Shown: in pieces, positions 45,062 to 56,757 of the stretch | How positions within the stretch are numbered: the stretch's first letter is position 1 | Layout of the letters: every line of letters starts with the position of its first letter | From: Thauera sp. GDN1 | GTDB lineage: Bacteria; Pseudomonadota; Gammaproteobacteria; Burkholderiales; Rhodocyclaceae | Assembly: GCF_029223545.1 (NCBI RefSeq) | Contig: NZ_CP097870.1 | Location: 310,001 to 374,000 of the forward strand | Direction of reading: 5' to 3' | DNA: 64,000 nucleotides | Program-made: the position numbers and the translations under genes | Notes under the pieces: generated by a model | What the model was told of the DNA's origin: nothing | The model's database searches: none | What the model saw: only the letters and a program-made list of their open reading frames with translations

Positions 45062-46267
45062 ATGAACACGACGCCCACCTCCGCCGAACCCGACCGCCGC
45101 ATCCCGGTCACCATCCTCACCGGCTTCCTCGGCGCCGGCAAGACCACGCTGCTGAACCACCTGCTGCGCCAGCCGCAGATGGACGGCAGCGCGGTGCTGA
45201 TCAACGAGTTCGGCGCGGTCGGCGTCGACCACCACCTGGTGGAGAAGGTCGACGAGAGCCTGGTCGTGCTCGACTCCGGCTGCATCTGCTGCAGCGTGCA
45301 GGGCGACTTGGTGCGGGCGCTGAAGGGCCTGTTCATGCGCGCGCTGCGGCGCGAGCTGAAGGGCCTGCGCCGGGTGCTGATCGAGACCACCGGCCTCGCC
45401 GACCCGGCGCCGGTCATCCATACGCTGATGGCCGAGCCCTTCCTGTCGGAGCGCTACCGGCTCGACGGCGTGGTGACCGCGGTCGATGTGACCCACGCGC
45501 TGGACCAGCTCGGCATGAACAGGGAGGCGGTGCGCCAGGTGGCGATGGCCGACCGTCTGCTGCTGACCAAGTGCGACCTGGCCGACGCGGCGCAACGCGA
45601 GGCGGTGGGTGACCGCATCGCCATCCTCAATCCCGGCGCGCGCCAGGTCGAGGTGTCTGGCGGCGTGGTCGCGGCCGACGCGGTGTTCGGCTGCGGCCTC
45701 TACGATCCGGCGGCCAAGGTCCCCGACGTCGCCGCCTGGCTGGGCGAGGAGGCGGTGCGCGCCGCCGGGCGCCGGCCGGTCGGCACGACGTGGGCGCGGC
45801 TGCGGGCGGGCGGGACGCCGGCGCATGTGCCGGGCGCGACCTCGGCTGACGGGGATCGGAGCGCAGCGGGCGTGGCGCCGGTGGGAGCGGGCTCGCCCGC
45901 GCACGCCGCGCACGAAAGCGCGCCGCCGCGCCACGATGCCGGCGTCACCAGCTTCGTGCTGCGCTTCGACGACCCACTGGCGTGGTACGAGTTTTCCGAT
46001 GGCCTGGCGCTGCTGCTGCAGGTCTATGGGGTGCGCATCCTGCGCATCAAGGGCCTGCTGAACGTGGCCGGCGACCCGCTGCCGCGGGTGCTGCAATGCG
46101 TGCAGCACAGCGTCTATCCGCCCTCCAGCCTGCCGGCCTGGCCGGACGTGCCGCCCTACGACGACCGTCGCAGCCGGCTGGTGTTCATCGTGCGCGACCT
46201 GGCGCAGGACGAGGTGGTCTCCATCCTCGCCAGCTTCACCGGGCAGATGCCGCAGCTGGCGAGCTGA
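45062..46267 (+). CDS. CobW/COG0523-family metal-chaperone GTPase
   Basis: The 401-residue protein has a G3E GTPase domain: Walker A GFLGAGKTT (21-29), the metal-binding CxCC motif C74-I-C76-C77, IETTGLADPAP and TKCDLAD. A CobW C-terminal domain follows (about 300-395, SFVLRFDDPLAWYEFSD). Relatives deliver zinc or other metals; no cobalamin genes are near. Residues 274-281 (VGAGSPAH) come from a REP repeat, within an Ala/Gly/Arg-rich linker of about 50 residues joining the two domains, which therefore is longer than usual. Confidence 0.9.
   Translation: MNTTPTSAEPDRRIPVTILTGFLGAGKTTLLNHLLRQPQMDGSAVLINEFGAVGVDHHLVEKVDESLVVLDSGCICCSVQGDLVRALKGLFMRALRRELKGLRRVLIETTGLADPAPVIHTLMAEPFLSERYRLDGVVTAVDVTHALDQLGMNREAVRQVAMADRLLLTKCDLADAAQREAVGDRIAILNPGARQVEVSGGVVAADAVFGCGLYDPAAKVPDVAAWLGEEAVRAAGRRPVGTTWARLRAGGTPAHVPGATSADGDRSAAGVAPVGAGSPAHAAHESAPPRHDAGVTSFVLRFDDPLAWYEFSDGLALLLQVYGVRILRIKGLLNVAGDPLPRVLQCVQHSVYPPSSLPAWPDVPPYDDRRSRLVFIVRDLAQDEVVSILASFTGQMPQLAS
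45881..45905 (-). repeat. REP-type repeat inside cobW-like gene
   Basis: GTGGGAGCGGGCTCGCCCGC then GCACG is the same REP unit as at 10484, in frame, encoding VGAGSPAH in the linker between the GTPase and C-terminal domains. The 3' end has drifted from the consensus. Confidence 0.8.
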
Positions 46268-46297
46268 GGCGCACCCGCCGCGCCCGCGAGTCGGCGC

Positions 46298-46317
46298 GCC
46301 GCCCCTGCGCGGGCGGC
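46298..46317. terminator. Possible bidirectional terminator hairpin
   Basis: GCCGCCC (46298-46304) and GGGCGGC (46311-46317) form a seven-base stem in the 58 bases between two convergent genes. There is no long T-run, so this is tentative. Confidence 0.35.
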
Positions 46318-46325
46318 TTCAGTGC

Positions 46326-46823
46326 TCATGGTTCGACGCGGAACTCCTGCACCGCCTCGATCTCGGGCAGGGTGATGCGCAGCCGCCAGCGTCCGGGCGC
46401 CAGCGGCGCGCTGGTCGCGACCAGGCTGCCGGGACGGAGCAGGCGATGCTCGAGTGCCTGCGCGGCGCTGCCGTCGTCGGCGCGCTCCAGGCCGAGGCGG
46501 ACCGCCAGGTCGGCCGGTGCCGGCTGGCCGGTGGGACCGACGAAGTCGATCGCGACACTCGCCTGGCGTGCGCCGTCCTGGCTCAGGCGGCCGCGCACCT
46601 CCCAGATGTTGGCGGTGCCGTGGAAGATGACGCCGCCGCGCTCGGCGCCGGGTGCGGCGGCGATCGGGCCGACCGCGTTCAGGCGCGCCTCGTCGTGCAC
46701 GAAGAAGATCATGCCGACGAAGGCCGCGATCAGCAGCAGGAAGCCGCCGCCGATGATGGCGACCAGCAGCCGGGCCCCGCGTGCGCCCGCCGCTGGCCGC
46801 TCGGGGGAGGTGGTGCCGCTCAT
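46326..46823 (-). CDS. Single-pass membrane protein, FixH-like
   Basis: A 165-residue protein with a cytoplasmic Ser/Arg-rich start, one transmembrane helix (LLVAIIGGGFLLLIAAFVGM, about 20-42) and a periplasmic domain. The domain ends LAPGRWRLRITLPEIEAVQE, in the pattern of FixH/YtkA-like immunoglobulin-fold domains. No fixG or other cytochrome-oxidase maturation gene is adjacent, so a role in copper delivery is only a possibility. ATG 46823 avoids overlap with the upstream gene; 46874 is the alternative. Confidence 0.5.
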   Translation of the reverse strand: MSGTTSPERPAAGARGARLLVAIIGGGFLLLIAAFVGMIFFVHDEARLNAVGPIAAAPGAERGGVIFHGTANIWEVRGRLSQDGARQASVAIDFVGPTGQPAPADLAVRLGLERADDGSAAQALEHRLLRPGSLVATSAPLAPGRWRLRITLPEIEAVQEFRVEP

Positions 46824-46857
46824 GACGCGCGTGCCCGCCGCACGAGGCTCATTCGCC

Positions 46858-47349
46858 TCATTCGCAACTCGCACGGCATTCGCCGGCGCTGCAGTCCGCG
46901 GCGTCCACCGTGCAGCTGGCCTTGGTGCGCATCACCATGCGCTGGTCGTTGTCGTAGTCGCAGATCAGCCGGGTCAGGTTGCTCTTGCGCTCCACGCTCA
47001 TCTTCACCGCCTTCGCGGCGCGCAGGACCCCCGGCTCGACATTGCAGTCCAGGTAGCCGCTGAAGGCGCCGTCGCCCGATTCCCACAGGGCGGTGTTCTT
47101 GACCGCCTTGTAGTTCTCGAAGCTGGCGCAGGTCATCACGTCGCGGCCGTAGAGGCGGGCGTTGTCGCTGCAGTAGCCGACGAAGGTGTAATGCAGTTCG
47201 GCGTCGCTGGGGCAGGCGGCGACCTGGACGGCGGTGTCGAGCGCCGGGCAGGACACGGCTTCGGCCTGCGCCGGGGTGGCGAGCACGCAGGCGGGCAGGG
47301 CGAGGGACAGGAGGGCGAGTCGGGCGCGGGCGCTGAAAGGCATCGTCAT
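46858..47349 (-). CDS. Secreted Cys-containing protein of unknown function
   Basis: A 163-residue protein with a clear signal peptide (ARLALLSLALPACVLATPAQ, cleaved near AQA-E). About ten cysteines in the mature part (SCPALD, AACPSD, GYCSDN, MTCASF, LDCNVE, LICDYD, ASCTVD, ADCSAGECRASCE) suggest a disulfide-rich periplasmic protein. I do not recognise the family. It lies upstream of the FixH-like gene on the same strand, 34 bases before it, and may be co-transcribed. Confidence 0.7.
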   Translation of the reverse strand: MTMPFSARARLALLSLALPACVLATPAQAEAVSCPALDTAVQVAACPSDAELHYTFVGYCSDNARLYGRDVMTCASFENYKAVKNTALWESGDGAFSGYLDCNVEPGVLRAAKAVKMSVERKSNLTRLICDYDNDQRMVMRTKASCTVDAADCSAGECRASCE

Positions 47350-47460
47350 GGTCGTCTGGCTGTGTGTCGGTTCAGGAACGGTCGTGCCCGGACCCGGCCG
47401 CGGGCCGGGTGCAGCGGGCGATCGTGGGCGTCGCAGTGGAACTGGTGGGGCACGGGCGCC

Positions 47461-47937
47461 TCACCAGAACTTCCACCACCACTTGCGCTTCCGCATCGCG
47501 TCCTCGACGTGATCGGACCACTTGCTGGCGCCGCCGGCCTCGAGGAAGTATGCACCGAAACGCTTGTCCGCCTCGTTGATGTGGCGCGTCAGCCAGACCT
47601 TCAGGAAGTGCAGAAGTTCGAAGGTGATCGTGGTCTGTCCGGAGTCGAGCTTGTCCTGCAGGGCCTGGACCTGGCCGATCAGGTCCTCGTGGTTCTGCTT
47701 GTGCGCGCCGAAGTCGGGATAGTTCGACACCCGCATCAGGCTTTCCTCGACCGCGAAATGCGTGCGGGTGTAGTCGGCCAGCTTGTCGAGGATCTGGCGC
47801 GAGGTGGTGGAGCCGTGATGCTCCTGGATGGCGGTGTGGAGCTGGTTGAGCAGGTCGACGAGCTCCTTGTGCTGCTCGTCGATTTCCTGGAGGCCGACGC
47901 TGAATTCGTCGGACCAGTGGAAGAGGTCGGTGGTCAT
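47461..47937 (-). CDS. Bacteriohemerythrin
   Basis: The 158-residue oxygen-binding di-iron protein has all the ligand motifs: FHWSDEFSVGLQEIDEQHKELV, with H7 and the first-helix H, E/D residues, THFAVEESLMR (H, E), GAHKQNHEDL (H-x-x-x-H) and LTRHINEADKRF (H, D). A C-terminal tail (SDHVEDAMRKRKWWWKFW) is Lys/Trp-rich, perhaps membrane-associating. It is a single-domain form without a signalling domain. A perfect FNR/Anr box lies 60 bases upstream of the ATG, so expression is probably induced at low oxygen. Confidence 0.94.
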   Translation of the reverse strand: MTTDLFHWSDEFSVGLQEIDEQHKELVDLLNQLHTAIQEHHGSTTSRQILDKLADYTRTHFAVEESLMRVSNYPDFGAHKQNHEDLIGQVQALQDKLDSGQTTITFELLHFLKVWLTRHINEADKRFGAYFLEAGGASKWSDHVEDAMRKRKWWWKFW

Positions 47938-47996
47938 GATCTGTGCCGGAGTGCTGTTACAGGCTCCGAAGGCTAAACGCTTCTGCATGGGGAAGC

Positions 47997-48010
47997 TTGA
48001 TCACGATCAA
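47997..48010 (-). promoter_or_regulatory. FNR/Anr-type box upstream of hemerythrin gene
   Basis: TTGATCACGATCAA matches the consensus TTGAT-N4-ATCAA perfectly. If it is centred at -41.5 as in class II FNR promoters, transcription would start near 47962, about 25 bases before the hemerythrin ATG, with TTTAGC in the -10 position. Confidence 0.75.
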
Positions 48011-48088
48011 GATGTCTGGTCTGCTCCCCTGTGTTTGCCACCGTTTCCGTGACCGATTTCTCGCATCGCAATGTCCTGGGCATGACAT

Positions 48089-48106
48089 GCGCCTCCCGGG
48101 AGGCGC
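48089..48106. other. 18-bp perfect palindrome
   Basis: GCGCCTCCCGGGAGGCGC is a perfect 18-base palindrome in the 284-base gap between the divergent hemerythrin and DUF2868 genes. It has no loop, so it suits a dimeric protein site better than a terminator. Nothing else recognisable lies in 48011-48221 apart from a short unconvincing open frame. Confidence 0.5.
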
Positions 48107-48221
48107 CTGACCGGCGTGTGCTCGTGCTGCTGTCGGCACCCCGGCATGCGGATCGAGTCGGCGATGATGAGCGCGGTGCGCGTTACCATGTGGTCCTCGG
48201 ATACCGCATGAACGACACGCC

Positions 48222-49805
48222 TTGAGCGCCCCTGCCGATTTGAGCTCGCATCAGCACACGCGTCTGCCCCCCCTCCAGTCCCGCTGGCTCGCCGAAGTGG
48301 TGCGTCGCCACGAGGAGCGTCATGCGGCGCTCGACGACGAGCGCGTGCATGCTGCCGCGCGCGCGGCGGCGCCCGACTTCGAGGGCCGGCTGCTGCACCG
48401 CGCGGACGCGCTCGCCGGGGGCATGGGCTGGCGCGACGCGATCCTGCGCTGGCAGGCGCGCGCGCGCGTGCTGCTGGTCGCCGCGGCGCTGCTGGCGCTG
48501 GTGCTCGGTTTCGGCGCGGCGGCCGGCGTGCTCGGCGACGGCGCGCGGCCGGTGAACGTGGTGTGGACGCTGGGCGGGCTGCTCGGCGTGCATCTGCTGA
48601 GCCTGCTGCTGTGGCTGCTGAGTCTGGCGCTGCAGGGTGGCGCGCGTGGCGGCTTCCAGCACGGTGGCGTGCTCGGCCGCGCCTGGCTGGCGCTGACCGG
48701 GTTCCTGGATCGCAGCAAGGCGGCGGCCGATCTGCCGCTGGCGCTCGGCGGCCTGCTCGGGCGCGGGCGGCTCGCGGCCTGGGGCGTGGGCGCGGCCAAC
48801 CACGCGCTGTGGTTCGCGGCGCTGCTCGGTGCCACGCTCGGCGTGCTCGCGCTGCTCGCCACCCGGCGCTACGGCTTCGTGTGGGAGACCACCATCCTGC
48901 CGGCGCAAAGCTTCGTCGGCCTGAGCGCGGCGCTCGGCGCGCTGCCCGCCTCGCTCGGTTTTCCGGTGCCGGACGCGGCCACGGTGGTGGCGAGCGGCGA
49001 CGCACCGATGGTGGACGAGGCCGGCCGGCGCGCCTGGGCGGGGTGGCTGGTGGGGGCGCTCGTGGTCTACGGCGTGCTGCCGCGCCTCGTGCTCGTCGTG
49101 CTGTGCGCGCTGATGTGGCGGCGCGGCACGCGCCGACTGGCGCTCGACCTGTCGCGTCCGGGCTACGCCCGCCTGCGCCCGCTGCTGATGCCGGACAGCG
49201 AACGCATCGGCGTGCGCGACCCCGCGCCGGCGGCGATGCCGCGGCCGCTGCGCCACGCCGCGGTCGCCACCGGCGATGGTGGCGCGGTCGCGGTGGCGCT
49301 CGAACTCGGCGACGATCTGTCATGGCCGGACGTCCTCGCCACGCCCGCGTCCGGAGCGGATTCCGTATGGACCGACGGTGGCCGCCTCGACGGCCGCGAG
49401 CAGCGTCGCGCCGCGCGCGAACGCTTCGCCGCCCATCCGCCGGCGCGTCTGCTGGTGGCGGTCGACGCCCGCCAGACCCCCGACCGCGGCAGCCTGGGCC
49501 TGATCGCCGAGCTGGCCGATCACGCGCAGTCGATCCGTGTCTGGCTGGCCGGGCTTGGGGCCTCCCCCATGGCCGCTCGGAACGCCGGCGCGGGCATTGG
49601 CGAGCAGCGGGGCGCGGCTGATGGCGGAGGCGCGGCACCGTCCGGGCGCCTGCGCCAGTGGCGCGAGGGCCTGGCCGGCATCGGTCTCGGTGAAACGGGC
49701 ACGGCGGGCCAGGGCGGGGCGAACGCCGGCGCGCCCGGCGCGGCCGTGTTCGTCGATGCCGCCGCCGCACGGGCCTGGCTGGAACACGGAGACGAAGCGC
49801 GATGA
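48222..49805 (+). CDS. DUF2868-domain membrane protein
   Basis: A 527-residue inner-membrane protein with about five hydrophobic segments (LLVAAALLALVLGFGAAAG near 85, VWTLGGLLGVHLLSLLLWLL near 112, ALWFAALLGATLGVLALLA near 195, and WAGWLVGALVVYGVLPRLVL near 270), followed by a large soluble C-terminal region. This is the DUF2868 pattern, a family of unknown function nearly always encoded before a DUF3482 GTPase, as here with an ATGA overlap. The start is uncertain: TTG 48222 is the first in-frame start after the last stop and has no clear RBS. Confidence 0.8.
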   Translation: MSAPADLSSHQHTRLPPLQSRWLAEVVRRHEERHAALDDERVHAAARAAAPDFEGRLLHRADALAGGMGWRDAILRWQARARVLLVAAALLALVLGFGAAAGVLGDGARPVNVVWTLGGLLGVHLLSLLLWLLSLALQGGARGGFQHGGVLGRAWLALTGFLDRSKAAADLPLALGGLLGRGRLAAWGVGAANHALWFAALLGATLGVLALLATRRYGFVWETTILPAQSFVGLSAALGALPASLGFPVPDAATVVASGDAPMVDEAGRRAWAGWLVGALVVYGVLPRLVLVVLCALMWRRGTRRLALDLSRPGYARLRPLLMPDSERIGVRDPAPAAMPRPLRHAAVATGDGGAVAVALELGDDLSWPDVLATPASGADSVWTDGGRLDGREQRRAARERFAAHPPARLLVAVDARQTPDRGSLGLIAELADHAQSIRVWLAGLGASPMAARNAGAGIGEQRGAADGGGAAPSGRLRQWREGLAGIGLGETGTAGQGGANAGAPGAAVFVDAAAARAWLEHGDEAR

Positions 49806-51229
49806 GCGACATCCTGCGCGTGGCCGTGGTCGGCCACACCAACACCGGCAAGACCTCCCTGCTGCGCACGCTGGCGCGCGACGTCGGCTTCGGCGAGGTG
49901 TCGGATTCGGCCGGCACCACCCGACACGTCGAGGGCCTGCGGCTGATGGCCGACGGCGTGGCGGCGGTAGAGCTGTTCGACACTCCGGGCATGGAGGACG
50001 CGATCGCGCTGCTCGAGTTCATCGACGGCCTGGTGGCGCCCGGCGAGCGTATCGACGGCCCGGAGCGGGTGGCGCGCTTCCTCGCCCGCGACGAGGCCGC
50101 CGGCCGCTTCGAGCAGGAGGCCAAGGTGCTGCGCCAGATGCAGGCGAGCGATGCGGCGCTGTACGTGGTCGATGCGCGCGACCCGGTGCTGCCCAAGCAC
50201 CGCGACGAGCTCGAACTGCTCGCCGCCTGCGCGCGGCCGCTGCTGCCGGTGCTCAACTTCGTCGCCGCGCCCACGGCCCGGGTGGATGACTGGCGCGCCG
50301 CGCTTGCCCGCCTCGGTCTGCACGCGGTGGTGAGCTTCGACACGGTGGCGCCGCCGCTGGATGGCGAGCGCGAACTGTTCGACACCCTGGCCACGCTCAT
50401 CCACGCCCACCGCGCCCGCCTGCAGGCGCTGATCGACGCGCGCGCGCGCGAGGCCGATGCCCGCCGCGAGGCGGCGCGCCGCCTGGTCGCCGAGCTGCTG
50501 GTCGAACTCGCGGCCCGCCGCGACCGCATCGAGGAGGCGTCCGAGAGCGATGCCGAAGCGCTGCTGCAGGCCGCCGTCGCCCGCCTGCGCGAGGACGTGC
50601 GCCGCCGCGAGCAGGCCTGCGTCGATGCGCTGCTGCGCCTGTACCGCTTCCGTCCCGACGATGCGCGCATGGATGCGCTGCCGCTGACCGAAGGGCGCTG
50701 GGACGACGACCTCTTCAACGCCGAGACCCTGCGCCAGATGGGGGTGCGCCTGGGCACCGGCGCCGCGGCGGGCGCGGCGGCCGGGCTGGGTGTGGATCTG
50801 ATGGTCGGCGGCCTCACGCTGGGCGCCGCGGCCGCGCTCGGCGCTCTCGCCGGCGGCCTGTGGCAGACCTTCGGCCACTACGGCGAGCGCATCGCTGCCA
50901 GGCTGCGCGGGCACCGCGAGCTCAGCGTGGATGACGCCATCCTGCGCATCGTCGCGCTGCGCCAGCGCGAGCTGCTGGCGGCGCTGGAAGGCCGCGGCCA
51001 TGCGGCGCTGACGCCGATCGAGCTCGGCAGGGGCGGTGCGCGAAACGCGGGGGAGTCGGGCACTCGCCTGCCGGTGGCGGAGGCGACCGATCCCGCGACC
51101 CGGCAGTGGCGCAGCGGGACCTTGCCCGCCGCGCTGGTTCGTGCGCGCGCCCATCCCGAGTGGGCGCAGGACGGCAACGACGAGGGCAAGGACGGGGCCA
51201 TCGCCGAACTGGCCGAGACGCTCGCCTGA
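49802..51229 (+). CDS. DUF3482-domain GTPase
   Basis: A 475-residue protein with an N-terminal Era/TrmE-like GTPase domain: G1 GHTNTGKTS (11-19), Thr in SAGTTRHV, G3 LFDTPGM, and a degenerate G4. The C-terminal half is helical with a glycine-rich hydrophobic hairpin (GTGAAAGAAAGLGVDLMVGG, then LTLGAAAALGALAGGLWQTF) that could insert in or lie on the membrane. It is coupled to the DUF2868 protein and presumably works with it at the membrane. The process is undescribed. Confidence 0.85.
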   Translation: MSDILRVAVVGHTNTGKTSLLRTLARDVGFGEVSDSAGTTRHVEGLRLMADGVAAVELFDTPGMEDAIALLEFIDGLVAPGERIDGPERVARFLARDEAAGRFEQEAKVLRQMQASDAALYVVDARDPVLPKHRDELELLAACARPLLPVLNFVAAPTARVDDWRAALARLGLHAVVSFDTVAPPLDGERELFDTLATLIHAHRARLQALIDARAREADARREAARRLVAELLVELAARRDRIEEASESDAEALLQAAVARLREDVRRREQACVDALLRLYRFRPDDARMDALPLTEGRWDDDLFNAETLRQMGVRLGTGAAAGAAAGLGVDLMVGGLTLGAAAALGALAGGLWQTFGHYGERIAARLRGHRELSVDDAILRIVALRQRELLAALEGRGHAALTPIELGRGGARNAGESGTRLPVAEATDPATRQWRSGTLPAALVRARAHPEWAQDGNDEGKDGAIAELAETLA

Positions 51230-51322
51230 TGCAGCGACGGTAGCCGGAGCGCCGGCCTGCCACCCGTTCCGGCCCGCTGCCGCCCGGCGCGCCGGGGCGT
51301 CGGCTCCGCGCGTCGGCCGCCC

Positions 51323-52340
51323 TCAGTAGCGCACCCCTGGCGGCGGCGAGAAGGAGTCGATCGCGTTGAGGTAGGCCGCGCGGGCGAAGGCCCCCGGGTC
51401 GGCGAGATTGCGCTGGCTCATCGAGCCCTTCAACTGCGCGACCGATTCGTACTCGCGCTCGCTCATCCAGCGCGTCATGCCCGCCAGCACCTCGGTGATG
51501 GCCTGCGGGCCGTTCTTCAGCAGGGCGCTCGCCATGTGCACCACGTCGGCGCCGGCGAGCAGCATCTTCAGCGCGTCCTCCGCCCGATGCACGCCGCCGG
51601 TCGCAGCCAGGCTCAGCCCGGTGTGGCCGTGCAGCAGCGCGATCCAGCGCATGGTCAGCAGGCCGTCGGCGGACGAGGACAGCTGCACGCGATCGACCAC
51701 CGACAGGGTGTCGAGATCGATGTCGGGCTGGAAGAAACGGTTGAACAGCGACACGCCGGCGCCGCCGGCGCGCTCGATGCGGGCGACGAAGTTGGGCAGC
51801 GCGGAGAAGAAGGGCGACAGCTTCATCGTCACCGGGATGCTCACCACCGTCTTCAGTTCGCGCAGCAGCGCGAGGTAGCGCTCCTCCAGCTCGTCGCCGC
51901 AGAAGCTGGGGTCGCCCGCCATGTACCAGGCGTTGAGCTCGAGCGCGTCGGCCCCGGCCGCCTGCATCTCGCGGCCGAGCTCGACCCAGCCCGACAGCGA
52001 TGAGCCGTTGAGGCTGGCGATGACCGGGATGGACAGCCGCACCTTCAGGCGCTCGATCTGTTCGAGGTAGGTGTCGAGCCTGCTCCGGTAGCCGGCGTCG
52101 GCGGGCAGGTGGCCGGCGGCCTCGCCGAAGGTGTCGGGGTGGATCAGGAAGCGGTCCAGCATGCGTTCGTCGTTGACGACGTCCTCCTCGAACAGCGAGT
52201 GCATGACGATCGCCGCCGCGCCGGCATCCTCCAGGTGCAGCACCGGGTCGAGGCTGCGGCTGAGCGGGGTGGACGAGGGCACGATCGGATTCTTCAGCGC
52301 CAGGCCGAGGTAGGTGGTGCGCAGGTCGGGGGCGTTCGGG

Positions 52341-52348
<8 letters not shown>
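51323..52348 (-). CDS. Dihydroorotate-dehydrogenase-like flavoprotein
   Basis: A 341-residue TIM-barrel FMN protein. It begins LRTTYLGLALKNPIVPSSTP, has VIASLNGSSLSGWVELGREM, ELNAWYMAGDPS, VTMKLSPFFSAL, and the FMN phosphate loop SLAATGGVHRAEDALKMLLA. Genuine PyrD would need a catalytic Ser/Cys in the pyrimidine loop; this branch is annotated dihydroorotate-dehydrogenase-like and is typically encoded beside NifJ. Its ATG overlaps the nifJ end by eight bases. It may oxidise or reduce a substrate using low-potential electrons, but no activity can be assigned. Confidence 0.85.
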
Positions 52349-56012
<3,664 letters not shown>

Positions 56013-56099
56013 GCGGGTGCTCCTGTCATCATGCGCCGGCGGGGCGGAACACGTCGAGTGGCGAGTCCTCACCATACGGAGACCTTGCGGTGCAGCATT

Positions 56100-56138
56100 T
56101 GACATTTGTCATGGAATTCATCGATGAAAAAAATCGAT
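56100..56138. promoter_or_regulatory. Palindromes upstream of nifJ
   Basis: TGACATTTGTCA (56100-56111) has five-base arms and lies 88-99 bases before the nifJ ATG. Next to it ATCGAT occurs twice around an A-run (56120-56125 and 56133-56138). The stretch is AT-rich against its surroundings. It is probably the nifJ control region, with an unidentified regulator. Confidence 0.4.
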
Positions 56139-56516
56139 TTAGGGTCCTGAGCCGCGCGCGTTTTCATTGGTGCCGGTTCGGACCTCACAACAGGGCGTGC
56201 AATAAGAAGTACAGATGTCCGAGTTCGGTCCCTGTCCTTGGGGGGCGCTGAAAAGGGGCTCACGTACGGAGAACGATCATGAGTCCTTTTATAGTTCAGT
56301 CGCCCGTTCTCACTGGGCTGATTCGGCGTGACGGCTTGGGTGCGAGCGCGGAGCGGCGCTCTGGGTCGCGATCGCCAACGGGGTGACCCGCGGCGCATGG
56401 CCGCCTGGCTCGGACCGACTGTGGGGTGGGCGCGTCACTGATCCGGGGTCGCGAGCTCAAGGCCTTGATCCAGATGCCGTTAAGCACCCGTCCCCACGCA
56501 GCGCACAGGTCCGTCC
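56139..56516. other. Intergenic region with no recognisable gene
   Basis: This stretch between nifJ and a gene remnant has lower GC than the coding DNA in its first half. Short open frames here lack coding character. No insertion-sequence ends, tRNA or clear terminator were recognised. Confidence 0.3.
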
Positions 56517-56738
56517 GTGAAGATTGCCGCCTTCAATATCGAGCTTCAGTCCTCCCACCGCTTCTCCCGGGCACTCGAAACGAGCGAGCGCCTCGAGTTC
56601 TGGCGCGATGCGCCGAGGGCGGGCGGGGTTCAGTCGGGGGGCGGTGCGGATCTCCGCGGCAGCCCAGGCCGCGCTGAGCGCAGAGGCCGAGGCCGGCTTC
56701 CCGGCGCTTCCCTTGCGCGCCTTGGCGGCCGCCTGATG
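56517..56738 (+). pseudogene. Frameshifted remnant of a small conserved hypothetical gene
   Basis: From GTG 56517 one frame reads MKIAAFNIELQSSHRFSRAL and ETSERLEFWRDAPR. Coding character then shifts to the next frame, which reads VRISAAAQAALSAEAEA and ends at TGA 56736-56738. The two parts resemble the start and the following VxxSxAAxAAL segment of conserved hypothetical proteins of proteobacteria. The shift falls close to a run of six Gs near 56635. The remainder of such proteins is absent, so this looks like a decayed and truncated copy rather than an active gene. Confidence 0.5.
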
Positions 56739-56757
56739 CGCGCCCGACCAGGATCGG

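Noticed and set aside
48031..48225. A 64-codon plus-strand frame between hemerythrin and DUF2868 genes
   Set aside because: It has no ribosome site, no family resemblance and spans the 18-bp palindrome.
56013..56160. A sigma-54 promoter before nifJ
   Set aside because: No GG-N10-GC pair with the flanking consensus was found in the AT-rich upstream stretch, despite the nif-type gene name.
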